A stretch of 64,000 bases of DNA from Ptiloglossa arizonensis (taxonomy: Eukaryota; Arthropoda; Insecta; Hymenoptera; Colletidae). The position numbers were made by a program, and so were the translations under genes. Positions within the stretch are counted from its first letter, which is position 1, and every line of letters starts with the position of its first letter. The notes under the pieces are model-generated. The model saw only the letters and a list, made by a program, of their open reading frames with translations, was not told the DNA's origin and did no database searches. Below, piece after piece: positions 9,206-20,532 of this stretch. The stretch spans positions 1,303,553-1,367,552 of the forward strand of contig NW_027478457.1 in NCBI RefSeq assembly GCF_051014685.1. The letters are read 5' to 3'.

Positions 9206-10267
9206 TATGTGTATTTTTTCCCTAGGCCATTCTGGTTGAGCGTTTGGAGCAGCAGAATTGCGAAAAATTTGTTGCCTTCTCAACCATTTCTTAGCTTCAA
9301 ATTCCCATATCTCGCGAACGGATTGACCTAACCCAAAGATTCCTATAGCATCTGAAAGTAGAAGCTCGCCCGATTACAACGGTATGTGAATTTTTTCCCT
9401 AGGCCATTCTGGTTAACCGTTTGGTGCAGCGGAATTGCGAAAAATTTTGTGCCTTCTCAACCATTTCTTGGATTCAATATCCCATATCTTGCGAACGGAT
9501 TGACCTAACCAAAAAATTCCTATTGCATCTGAAAGTAGAAACTCGCCCGATTACAGCGGTATGTGTATTTTTTCCCTAGGCCATTCTGGTTGAGCGTTTG
9601 GAGCAGCAGAATTGCGAAAAATTTGTTGCCTTCTCAACTATTTCGTGGCTTCAAACTCCCATATCTCGCGAACGGATTGACCTAACCCAAAAATTCCTAT
9701 TGCACCTGAAAGTAGAAACTCGCCCGATTACAACGGTAGGTGTATTTTATCCCTAGGCCATTCTGGTTAAGCGATTGGAGCAGCAGAAGTGCGAAAAATT
9801 TTTTGCCTTCTCAACCATTTCTTGGCTTCAAACACCCATATCTCGCGAACGGATTGACCTAACCCAAAAATTCCTATTGCATCTGAAAGTGGAAACTCGC
9901 CCGATTACAGCGGTATGTGTATTTTTTCCCTAGGCCATTCTGGTTAAGCGTTTGGAGCAGCAGAAGTGCGAAAAATTTGTTGTCTTCTCAACCATTTCGT
10001 AGCTTCGAACTCCCATATCTCGCGAACGGATTAACCTAACCCAAAAATTCCTATTGCATCTGTAAGTAGAAACTCGCCCGATTACAGCGGTATGTTTATT
10101 TTTTCCCTAGGCCATACTGGTTAAGCGTTTGGGGCAGCAGAATTGCGAAAAATTTGTTGTTTTCTCAACCATTTCTTAGCTTCAAAGTCCCATATCTCGC
10201 GAGCGGATTGACCTAACCCAAAAATTCCTATTGCATCTGAAAGTAGAAACTCGCCCGATTACAACGG
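9206..10267 (+). repeat. Six-monomer block, copy 1 of a 1594-bp-offset duplication
   Basis: The order is GGTTGAGCG monomer, TATGTGAATT monomer with CAATATCCC, GGTTGAGCG monomer, TAGGTGTATTTTATCCC monomer, a TCGAACTCCC unit, then the TATGTTTATT monomer. It recurs from about 10840 to 11861 with the same rare bases. Several units have B-like TTTTTTGCC and TTGGCTTC, so this is an A/B intermediate zone. Confidence 0.88.
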
Positions 10268-10799
10268 TGTGTGTATTTTTTCACTAGCCCATTCTGGTTA
10301 AGCGATTGGTGCAGCAGAAGTGCGAAAAATTTGTTGTCTTGTCAACCATTTCTTAGCTTCAATCTCCCATATCTCGCGAACGGATTGACCTAACCCAAAA
10401 ATTCCTATTGTAACTGAAAGTAGAAACTCGTCCGATTACAACGGTATGGGTATTTTTTCCCAAGGCCATTCTGGTTAAGCGATTGGAGCAGCAGAAGTGC
10501 GAAAAATTTGTTGTCTTGTCAACCATTTCTTAGCTTCAAAGTCCTATACCTCGAGAACGGATTGACCTAACCCAAAAATTGCTATTGTACCTGAAAGTAG
10601 AAACTCGTCCGATTACAACGGTATGGGTATTTTTTCCGTAGGCCATTCTGGTTAAGCGTTTGGAGCAGCAGAAGTGCGAAAAATTTGTTGTCTTCTCAAC
10701 CATTTCTTAGCTTCAAAGTCCCATATCTCGCGAACGGATTGACCTAACCCAAAAATTCCTATTGTAACTTAAAAGTAGAAACTCGTCCGATTACAACGG
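10268..10799 (+). repeat. Three monomers copied from the 8143-8673 type
   Basis: The TTTTTTCACTAGCCC start, GGTGCAGCAG and the following CCCAAGG and CCGTAGG monomers match 8143-8673. They separate the two copies of the 1594-bp-offset block. The third monomer is the 178-bp type with the extra A. Confidence 0.87.
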
Positions 10800-11861
10800 T
10801 ATGGGTATTTTTTCCCTAGGCCATTCTGGTTATGCGTTTGGAGCAGCAGAATTGCGAAAAATTTGTTGCCTTCTCAACCATTTCTTAGCTTCAAATTCCC
10901 ATATCTCGCGAACGGATTGACCTAACCCAAAGATTCCTATAGCATCTGAAAGTAGAAGCTCGCCCGATTACAACGGTATGTGAATTTTTTCCCTAGGCCA
11001 TTCTGGTTAACCGTTTGGTGCAGCGGAATTGCGAAAAATTTTGTGCCTTCTCAACCATTTCTTGGATTCAATATCCCATATCTTGCGAACGGATTGACCT
11101 AACCAAAAAATTCCTATTGCATCTGAAAGTAGAAACTCGCCCGATTACAGCGGTATGTGTATTTTTTCCCTAGGCCATTCTGGTTGAGCGTTTGGAGCAG
11201 CAGAATTGCGAAAAATTTGTTGCCTTCTCAACTATTTCGTGGCTTCAAACTCCCATATCTCGCGAACGGATTGACCTAACCCAAAAATTCCTATTGCACC
11301 TGATAGTAGAAACTCGCCCGATTACAACGGTAGGTGTATTTTATCCCTAGGCCATTCTGGTTAAGCGATTGGAGCAGCAGAAGTGCGAAAAATTTTTTGC
11401 CTTCTCAACCATTTCTTGGCTTCAAACACCCATATCTCGCGAACGGATTGACCTAACCCAAAAATTCCTATTGCATCTGAAAGTGGAAACTCGCCCGATT
11501 ACAGCGGTATGTGTATTTTTTCCCTAGGCCATTCTGGTTAAGCGTTTGGAGCAGCAGAAGTGCGAAAAATTTGTTGTCTTCTCAACCATTTCGTAGCTTC
11601 GAACTCCCATATCTCGCGAACGGATTAACCTAACCCAAAAATTCCTATTGCATCTGAAAGTAGAAACTCGCCCGATTACAGCGGTATGTTTATTTTTTCC
11701 CTAGGCCATACTGGTTAAGCGTTTGGGGCAGCAGAATTGCGAAAAATTTGTTGTTTTCTCAACCATTTCTTAGCTTCAAAGTCCCATATCTCGCGAGCGG
11801 ATTGACCTAACCCAAAAATTCCTATTGCATCTGAAAGTAGAAACTCGCCCGATTACAACGG
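10800..11861 (+). repeat. Six-monomer block, copy 2 of the 1594-bp-offset duplication
   Basis: Matches 9206-10267 monomer by monomer: TATGTGAATT at 10977 against 9383, TAGGTG at 11331 against 9737, TATGTTTATT at 11685 against 10091, all 1594 bp apart. The match ends at the TGTGTGTATT unit at 11862, which continues CCCTAGG where the other copy continues CACTAGC. The first monomer is a hybrid (TATGGG, GGTTATGCG). Confidence 0.88.
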
Positions 11862-12216
11862 TGTGTGTATTTTTTCCCTAGGCCATTCTGGTTAAGCGTT
11901 TGGAGCAGCAGAAGTGCGAAAAATTTTTTGCCTTCTCAACCATTTCTTGGCTTCAAGCTCCCATATCTCGCGAACGGATTGACCTAACCCAAAAATTCCT
12001 ATTGCATCTGAAAGTCGAAACTCGCCCGATTACAACGGTATGTGTATTTTTTTCCCTAGGCCATTCTGGTTAAGCGTTTGGTGCAGCGGAATTGCGAAAA
12101 ATTTTTTGACTTCTCAACCATTTCTTGGCTTCAATCTCCCATATCTTGCGAACGGATTGACCTAACCAAAAAATTCCTAATGCATCTGAATGTAGAAACT
12201 CGCCCGATTACATCGG
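11862..12216 (+). repeat. Two B-like monomers inside family A
   Basis: 11862-12038 has TTTTTTGCC, CAAGCTCCC and AAAGTCGAAAC, matching 2833-3009. The monomer at 12039 has a T7 run, GGTGCAGCGG, TTTTTTGAC and ATCTTGCGAACGG and matches 6727-6903. These B-like units show that both subfamilies were intermixed before the B amplification further right. Confidence 0.86.
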
Positions 12217-12925
12217 TATGTGTATTTTTTCCCAAGGCCATTCTGGTTAAGCGATTGGAGCAGCAGAAGTGCGAAAAATTTGTTGTCTTGTCAACCATTT
12301 CTTAGCTTCAAAGTCCCATACCTCGAGAACGGATTGACCTAACCCAAAAATTGCTATTGTACCTGAAAGTAGAAACTCGTCCGATTACAACGGTATGGGT
12401 ATTTTTTCCGTAGGCCATTCTGGTTAAGCGTTTGGAGCAGCAGAAGTGCGAAAAATTTGTTGTCTTCTCAACCATTTCTTAGCTTCAAAGTCCCATATCT
12501 CGCGAACGGATTGACCTAACCCAAAAATTCCTATTGTAACTGAAAGTAGAAACTCGCCCGATTAGAAAGGTATGTGTATTTTTTCCCTAGCCCATTCTGG
12601 TTAAGCGATTGGAGCAGCAGAAGTGCGAAAAATTTGTTGTCTTGTCAACCATTTCTTAGCTTCAAAGTCCCATATCTCGCGAACGGATTGACCTAACCCA
12701 AAAATTCCTATTGTAACTTAAAAGTAGAAACTCGTCCGATTACAACGGTATGGGTATTTTTGCCCTAGGCCATTCTGGTTAAGCGTTTGGAGCAGCAGAA
12801 GTGCGAAAAATTTGTTGTCTTCTCAACCATTTCTTAGCTTCAAATTCCCATATCTCGCTAACGGATTGACCTAACCCAAAGATTCCTATAGCATCTGAAA
12901 GTAGAAGCTCGCCCGATTACAACGG
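12217..12925 (+). repeat. 4-mer repeat, 709 bp, copy 1
   Basis: Four A monomers with starts CCCAAGG, CCGTAGG, the GATTAGAAAGG-preceded CCCTAGCCC, and TTTTTGCCCTAGG. The third is 178 bp (AACTTAAAAGTAG), giving 709 bp instead of 708. Copy 2 follows directly. Confidence 0.9.
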
Positions 12926-13634
12926 TATGGGTATTTTTTCCCAAGGCCATTCTGGTTAAGCGATTGGAGCAGCAGAAGTGCGAAAAATTTGTTGTCTTGT
13001 CAACCATTTCTTAGCTTCAAAGTCCCATACCTCGAGAACGGATTGACCTAACCCAAAAATTGCTATTGTACCTGAAAGTAGAAACTCGTCCGATTACAAC
13101 GGTATGGGTATTTTTTCCGTAGGCCATTCTGGTTAAGCGTTTGGAGCAGCAGAATTGCGAAAAATTTGTTGTCTTCTCAACCATTTCTTAGCTTCAAAGT
13201 CCCATATCTCGCGAACGGATTGACCTAACCCAAAAATTCCTATTGTAACTGAAAGTAGAAACTCGCCCGATTAGAAAGGTATGTGTATTTTTTCCCTAGC
13301 CCATTCTGGTTAAGCGATTGGAGCAGCAGAAGTGCGAAAAATTTGTTGTCTTGTCAACCATTTCTTAGCTTCAAAGTCCCATATCTCGCGAACGGATTGA
13401 CCTAACCCAAAAATTCCTATTGTAACTTAAAAGTAGAAACTCGTCCGATTACAACGGTATGGGTATTTTTGCCCTAGGCCATTCTGGTTAAGCGTTTGGA
13501 GCAGCAGAAGTGCGAAAAATTTGTTGTCTTCTCAACCATTTCTTAGCTTCAAATTCCCATATCTCGCGAACGGATTGACCTAACCCAAAGATTCCTATAG
13601 CATCTGAAAGTAGAAGCTCGCCCGATTATAACGG
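12926..13634 (+). repeat. 4-mer repeat, 709 bp, copy 2
   Basis: Same four monomers in the same order as 12217-12925, including the GATTAGAAAGG junction (TAT at 13280 against 12571) and the extra-A monomer. Differences are few, for example AATTGCG for AAGTGCG in the second monomer and CGCGAACGG for CGCTAACGG in the fourth. Confidence 0.9.
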
Positions 13635-14695
13635 TATGTGAATTTTTCCCTAGGCCATTCTGGTTAAGCGATTGGAGCAGCAGAAGTGCGAAAAATTTTT
13701 TGCCTTCTCAACCATTTCTTGGCTTCAAACTCCCATATCTCGCGAACGGATTGACCTAACCCAAAAATTCCTGTTGCGTCTGAAATTAGAAACTCGCCCG
13801 ATTACAAAGGTATGTGTATTTTTTCCCTAGGTCATTTTGGTTAAGCGTTTGGAGCAGCAGAAGTGCGAAAAATTAGTTGTCTTCTCAACCATTTCTTAGC
13901 TTCAAAGTCCCATGTCTCGAGAACGGATTGACATAACCCAAAAATTCCTATTGCATCTGAAAGTAGAAGCTCGCCCGATTACAACGGTATGTGAATTAAT
14001 TCCCTAGGCCATTCTGGTTAAGCGTTTGGTGCAGCGGAATTGCGAAAAATTTTTTGCCTTCTCAACCATTTCTTGGCTTCAATCTCCCATATCTTGCGAA
14101 TGGATTGACATAACCATAACATTCCTATTGCATCTGAAAGTAGAAACTCGCCCAATTACAGCGGTATGTGTATTTTTTCCCTAGGCAATTCTGGTTAAGC
14201 GATTGGAGCTGCAGAAGTGCGAAAAATTTGTTGTCTTGTCAACCATTTCTTAGCTTCGAAGTCCCATATCTCGAGAACGGATTGACATAACCCAAAAATT
14301 GCTATTGTAACTGAAAGTAGAAGCTCGTCCGATTACAACGGTATGGGTATTTTTTCCCTAGGCCATCCTGGTTAAGCGTTTGGAGCAGCAGAAGTTCGTA
14401 AAATTTGTTGTCTTCTCAACAATTTCGTAGCTTCAAACTCCCATATCTCGCGAACGGATTGACCTAACCCAAAGATTCCTATAGCATCTGAAAGTAGAAA
14501 CTCGCCCAATTACAGCGGTATGTGTATTTTTTCCCTAGGCCATTCTGGTTAAGCGATTGGAGCAGCAGAAGTGCGAAAAATTTGTTGTCTTGTCAACCAT
14601 TTCTTAGCTTCAAAGTCCCATACCTCGAGAACGGATTGACCTAACCCAAAGATTCCTATAGCATCTGAAAGTAGAAGCTCGCCCGATTATAACGG
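13635..14695 (+). repeat. 6-mer block, 1061 bp, copy 1
   Basis: Starts with a 176-bp monomer (TGAATTTTTCCC, one T fewer). Later units carry GTCATTTTGG, CATGTCTCGAGAACGG, TATGTGAATTAATTCCC, GAATGGATTGACATAACCATAAC and CAGAAGTTCGTAAAATT. These rare marks recur 1061 bp downstream. The sixth monomer differs between copies. Confidence 0.9.
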
Positions 14696-15756
14696 TATGT
14701 GAATTTTTCCCTAGGCCATTCTGGTTAAGCGATTGGAGCAGCAGAAGTGCGAAAAATTTTTTGCCTTCTCAACCATTTCTTGGCTTCAAACTCCCATATC
14801 TCGCGAACGGATTGACCTAACCCAAAAATTCCTGTTGCGTCTGAAATTAGAAACTCGCCCGATTACAAAGGTATGTGTATTTTTTCCCTAGGTCATTTTG
14901 GTTAAGCGTTTGGAGCAGCAGAAGTGCGAAAAATTAGTTGTCTTCTCAACCATTTCTTAGCTTCAAAGTCCCATGTCTCGAGAACGGATTGACATAACCC
15001 AAAAATTCCTATTGCATCTGAAAGTAGAAGCTCGCCCGATTACAACGGTATGTGAATTAATTCCCTAGGCCATTCTGGTTAAGCGTTTGGTGCAGCGGAA
15101 TTGCGAAAAATTTTTTGCCTTCTCAACCATTTCTTGGCTTCAATCTCCCATATCTTGCGAATGGATTGACATAACCATAACATTCCTATTGCATCTGAAA
15201 GTAGAAACTCGCCCAATTACAGCGGTATGTGTATTTTTTCCCTAGGCAATTCTGGTTAAGCGATTGGAGCTGCAGAAGTGCGAAAAATTTGTTGTCTTGT
15301 CAACCATTTCTTAGCTTCGAAGTCCCATATCTCGAGAACGGATTGACATAACCCAAAAATTGCTATTGTAACTGAAAGTAGAAGCTCGTCCGATTACAAC
15401 GGTATGGGTATTTTTTCCCTAGGCCATCCTGGTTAAGCGTTTGGAGCAGCAGAAGTTCGTAAAATTTGTTGTCTTCTCAACAATTTCGTAGCTTCAAACT
15501 CCCATATCTCGCGAACGGATTGACCTAACCCAAAGATTCCTATAGCATCTGAAAGTAGAAGCTCGCCCGATTACAACGGTATGTGAATTTTTTCCCTAGG
15601 CCATTCTGGTTAACCGTTTGGTGCAGCGGAATTGCGAAAAATTTTTTGCCTTCTCAACCATTTCTTGGCTTCAATATCCCATATCTTGCGAACGGATTGA
15701 CCTAACCAAAAAATTCCTATTGCATCTGAAAGTAGAAACTCGCCCGATTACAGCGG
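14696..15756 (+). repeat. 6-mer block, 1061 bp, copy 2
   Basis: The first five monomers repeat 13635-14519 with all of the rare marks. The last monomer (15580-15756) is instead a TATGTGAATT, TAACCGTTTGGTGCAGCGG unit of the 9383/10977 type, so the right edge of the duplication lies near 15550. Confidence 0.9.
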
Positions 15757-16110
15757 TATGTGTATTTTTTCCCTAGGCCATTCTGGTTGAGCGTTTGGAG
15801 CAGCAGAATTGCGAAAAATTTGTTGCCTTCTCAACTATTTCGTGGTTTCAAACTCCCATATCTCGCGAACGGATTGACCTAACCCAAAAATTCCTATTGC
15901 ACCTGAAAGTAGAAACTCGCCCGATTACAACGGTATGTGTATTTTTTCCCTAGGCCATTCTGGTTAAGCGATTGGAGCAGCAGAAGTGCGAAAAATTTTT
16001 TGCCATCTCAACCATTTCTTGGCTTCAAACTCCCATATCTCGCGAACGGATTGACCTAACCCAAAAATTCCTATTGCATCTGAAAGTGGAAACTCGTCCG
16101 ATTTCAACGG
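15757..16110 (+). repeat. Two A/B intermediate monomers
   Basis: The unit at 15757 (GGTTGAGCG, GTTGCCTTCTCAACTATTTCGTGG) matches 9560 and 11154. The unit at 15934 has TTTTTTGCCATC and AAAGTGGAAACTCGTCCG. Together they link the 13.6-15.7 kb block to the A block that follows. Confidence 0.85.
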
Positions 16111-18057
16111 TATGGGTATTTTTTCCCTAGGCCATTCTGGTTAAGCGTTTGGAGCAGCAGAAGTGCGAAAAATTTGTTGTCTTCTCAACCATTTCTTAGC
16201 TTCAAAGTCCCATATCTCGCGAACGGATTGACCTAACCAAAAAATTCCTATTGTAACTGAAAGTAGATACTCGCCCGATTACAACGGTATGTGTATTTTT
16301 TCCCTAGCCCATTCTGGTTAAGCGATTGGAGCAGCAGAAGTGCGAAAAATTTGTTGTCTTGTCAACCATTTCTTAGCTTCAATCTACCATATCTCGCGAA
16401 CGGATTGACCTAACCCAAAAATTCCTATTGTAACTGAAAGTAGAAACTCGTCCGATTACAACGGTATGGGTATTTTTTCCCTAGGCCATTCTGGTTAAGC
16501 GTTTGGAGCAGCAGAAGTGCGAAAAATTTGTTGTCTTGTCAACCATTTCTTAGCTTCAAAGTCCCATATCTCGAGAACGGATTGACCTAACCCAAAAATT
16601 GCTATTGAAACTGAAAGTAGAAGCTCGTCCGATTACAACGGTATGGGTATTTTTTCCCTAGGACACTCTGGTTAAGCGTTTGGAGCAGCAGAAGTGCGAA
16701 AAATTTGTTGTCTTCTCAACCATTTCTTAGCTTCAAACTCCCATATCTCGCGAACGGATTGACCTAACCAAAAAATTCCTATTGCATCTGAAAGTAGAAG
16801 CTCGCCCGATTACAGCGGTATGTGAATTTTTTCCCTAGGCGATTCTGGTTAAGCGATTGGAGCAGCAGAAGTGCGAAAAATTTGTTGTCTTGTCAACCAT
16901 TTCTTAGCTTCAAAGTCCCATATCTCGCGAACGGATTGACCTAACCCAAAAATTCCTGTTGCGTCTGAAATTAGAAACTCGCCCGATTACAACGGTATGT
17001 GTATTTTTTCCCTAGGCCATTCTGGTTAAGTGTTTGGAGCAGCAGAAGTGCGAAAAATTTGTTGTCTTGTCAACCATTTCTTAGCTTCAAAGTCCCATAT
17101 CTCGCGAACGGATTGACCTAACCCAAAAATTCCTGTTGCGCCTGAAATTAGAAACTCGCCCGATTACAACGGTATGTGTATTTTTTCCCTAGGCCATTCT
17201 GGTTAAGTGTTTGGTGCAGCAGAAGTGCGAAAAATTTGTTGTCTTGTCAACCATTTCTTAGCTTCAAAGTCCCATATCTCGCGAACGGATTGACCTAACC
17301 CAAAAATTCCTGTTGCATCTGAATGTAGAAACTCGCCCGATTACAAAGGTATGTGTATTTTTTCCCTAGGCCATTCTGGTTAAGTGTTTGGAGCAGCAGA
17401 AGTGCGAAAAATTAGTTGTCTTCTCAACCATTTCTTAGCTTCAAACTCCCATATCTCGCGAACGGATTGACCTAACCAAAAAATTCCTATTGCATCTGAA
17501 AGTAGAAACTCGCCCGATTACAACGGTATGTGTATTTTTTCCCTAGGCCATTCTGGTTAAGTGTTTGGAGCAGCAGAAGTGCGAAAAATTAGTTGTCTTC
17601 TCAACCATTTCTTAGCTTCAAACTCCCATATCTCGCGAACGGATTGACCTAACCAAAAAATTCCTATTGCATCTGAAAGTAGAAGCTCGCCCGATTACAG
17701 CGGTATGTGAATTTTTTCCCAAGGCGATTCTGGTTAAGCGATTGGAGCAGCAGAAGTGCGAAAAATTTGTTGTCTTGTCAACCATTTCTTAGCTTCAAAG
17801 TCCCATATCTCGCGAACGGATTGACCTAACCCAAAAATTCCTGTTGCGTCTGAAATTAGAAACTCGCCCGATTACAACGGTATGTGTATTTTTTCCCTAG
17901 GCCATTCTGGTTAAGTGTTTGGAGCAGCAGAAGTGCGAAAAATTTGTTTTCTTGTCAACCATTTCTTAGCTTCAAACTCCCATATCTCGCGAACGGATTG
18001 ACCTAACCCAAAAATTCCTGTAGCGTCTGGACGTAGAAACTCGCCTGATTACAACGG
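16111..18057 (+). repeat. Family A block with GTGTTTGG and AAAATTAGTTG monomers
   Basis: Eleven A monomers. From 16997 most units have TTAAGTGTTTGG, replacing the GCG of GCGTTTGG and so losing that CpG. The ones at 17351 and 17528 carry AAAATTAGTTG. TATGTGAATT with GGCGATTC appears at 16820 and 17705. Many of these types reappear in the A part of the 24-mer (22302-23894 and about 26549-28495), and the AAAGTAGATACTCG mark at 16263 recurs at 22454. This looks like the source, or a sister, of that segment. Confidence 0.88.
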
Positions 18058-20532
18058 TAAGTGTATTTTTTCCCTAGGCCATTCTGGTTAAGCGTTTGGA
18101 GCAGCAGAATTGCGAAAAATTTTTTGCCTTCTCATACATTTCTTGGCTTCAAACTCCCATATCTCGCGAACGGATTCACCTAAGCCAAAAATTCCTGTTG
18201 CGTCTGAAAGTAGAAACTCGCCCGATTACAGCGGTATGTGTACTTTTGCCCTAGGCCACACTGGTTAAGCGTTTGGAGCAGCAGAATTGCGAAAAATTTG
18301 TTGTCTTCTCAACCGTTTCTTAGCTTCAAACTCCCATATCTCGCGAACAGATTGACCTAACCCAAAAATTCCTATTGCATCTGAAAGTAGAAACTCGCCC
18401 GATTACAACGGTATGTGTATTTTTTCCCTAGGCCATTCTGGTTAAGCGTTTGGAGCAGCAGAATTGCGAAAAATTTTTTGCCTTCTCAACCATTTCTTGG
18501 CTTCAAACTCCCATATCTCACGAACGGATTGACCTAACCCAAAAATTCCAATTGCATCTGAAAATAGAACCTCGCCCGATTACAGCGGTATGTGTATTTT
18601 TTCCCTAGGCCATTCTGGTTAAGCGTTTGGTGCAGCAGAATTGCGAAAAATTTTTTCCTTCTCAACCATTTCTTGGCTTCAAACCCCCATATCTCGCGAA
18701 CGGATTGACCTAACCCAAAAATTCCTATTACATCTGAAAGTAGAAACTCGCCCGATTGCAACGGTATGTGTTTTTTTTCCCTAGGCCATTCTGGTTAAGC
18801 GTTTGGAGCAGCAGAATTGCGAAAAATTTTTTGCCTTCTCAAACATTTCTTGGCTTCAAACTCCCATATCTCGCGAACGGATTGACCTAACCCAAAAATT
18901 CCTATTGCTTCTGAAAATAGAACCTCGCCCGATTACAGCGGTATGTGTATTTTTTTCCCTAGGCCATTCTGGTTAAGCGTTTGGAGCAGCAGAATTGCAA
19001 AAAATTTTTTCCTTCTCAACCATTTCTTGGCTTCAAACCCCCATATCTCGCGAACGGATAGACCTAACCCAAAAGTTCCTGTAGCGTCTAGAAGTAGAAT
19101 CTCGCCCGATTACAACGGTATGTGTATTTTTTCCCTAGGCCATTCTGGTTAAGCCTTTGGAGCAGCAGATTTGCGAAAAATTTTTTGCCTTCTCAACCAT
19201 TTCTTGGCTTCAAACTCCCATATCTCGCGAACGGATTGACCTAACCCAAAAATTCCTATTGCATCTGAAAATAGAACCTCGCCCGATTACAGCGGTATGT
19301 GTATTTTTTCCCTAGGCTATTCTGGTTAAGCGTTTGGAGCAGCAGAAATGCGAATAATTTTTTGCCTTCTCAACCATTTCTTGGCTTCAAACTCCCATAT
19401 CTCGCGAACGGATTGACCTAACCCAAAAATACCTGCTGCGTCTGAAAGTAGTAACTCGCCCGATTACAACGGTAGGTGTATTTTTTCCCTAGCCCATTCT
19501 GTTCAAGCGTTTGGAGCAGCAGAATTGCGAAAAATTTGTTGCCTTCTCAACCATTTCTTGGCTTCAAACTCCCATATCTCGCGAACGGATTGACCTAACC
19601 CAAAAATTCCTATTGCATCTGAAAGTAGAACCTCGCCCGATTACAGCGGTATGTGTATTTTTTCCCTAGGCCATTCTGGTTAAGCGTTTGGAGTAGCAGA
19701 ATTGCGAAAAATTTTTTCCATCTCAACCATTTCTTGGCTTCAAACCCCCATATCTCGCGAACGGGTTGACCTAACCCAAAAATTCCTATTGCATCTGAAA
19801 GTAGAAACTCGCCCGATTACAACGGTATGTGTATTTTTTCCCTAGGCCATTCTGGTTAAGCGTTTGGAGCAGCAGAATTGCGAAAAATTTTTTGCCTTCT
19901 CAACCATTTCTTGGCTTCAAGCTCCCATATCTCGCGAACGGTATGACCTAACCCAAAAATTCCTATTGCATCTGAAAATAGAACCTCGCCCGATTACAGC
20001 GGTATGTGTATTTTTTCCCTAGGCCATTCTGGTTAAGCGTTTGGAGCAGCAGAATTGCGAAAAATTTTTTCCTTCTCAACCATTTCTTGGCTTCAAACTC
20101 CCATATCTCGCGAACGGATTGACCTAACCCAAAAATTCCTATCGCATCTGAAAGTAGAAACTCGCCTGATTACAACGGTATGTTTATTTTTTCCCTAGGC
20201 CATTCTGGTTAAGCGTTTGGAGCAGCAGAATTGCGAAAAATTTTTTGCCTTCTCAACCATGCCTTGGCTTCAAACTACCATATCTCACGAACGGATTGAC
20301 CTAACCCAAAAATTCCTATTGCATCTGAAAGTAGAAACTCGCCCGATTACAACGGTATGTGTATTTTTTCCCTAGGCCATTCTGGTTAAGCGTTTGGAGC
20401 AGCAGAAATGCGAATAATTTTTTGCCTTCTCAACCATTTCTTGGCTTCAAACTCCCATATCTCGCGAACGGATTGACCTAACCCAAAAATACCTGTTGCG
20501 TCTGAAAGTAGAAACTCGCCCGATTACAACGG
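18058..20532 (+). repeat. First family B block
   Basis: Fourteen monomers, nearly all B-type: AATTGCG or AAATGCG, TTTTTTGCC or TTTTTTCC, TTGGCTTC, AAACTCCC. Marks in order are TAAGTG, TGTACTTTTGCCC, a T8 run (18765), a T7 run (18942), TAGGTG (19473), GAGTAGCAG (about 19692), CGGTATGACC and TATGTTTATT (20179). The 18589-20532 segment (11 monomers) recurs at 31505-33448 and about 40170-42114. Several units are 176 bp. Confidence 0.9.

Noticed and set aside
18534..18761. Repeated 75-residue minus-strand open frame (also near 22071, 26318, 30034, 31450, 33394, 36046, 37461 and 40115)
   Set aside because: Each copy overlaps a 176-bp variant monomer, whose one-base deletion shifts the frame past a stop. 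The recurrence follows the higher-order repeat, not a gene.
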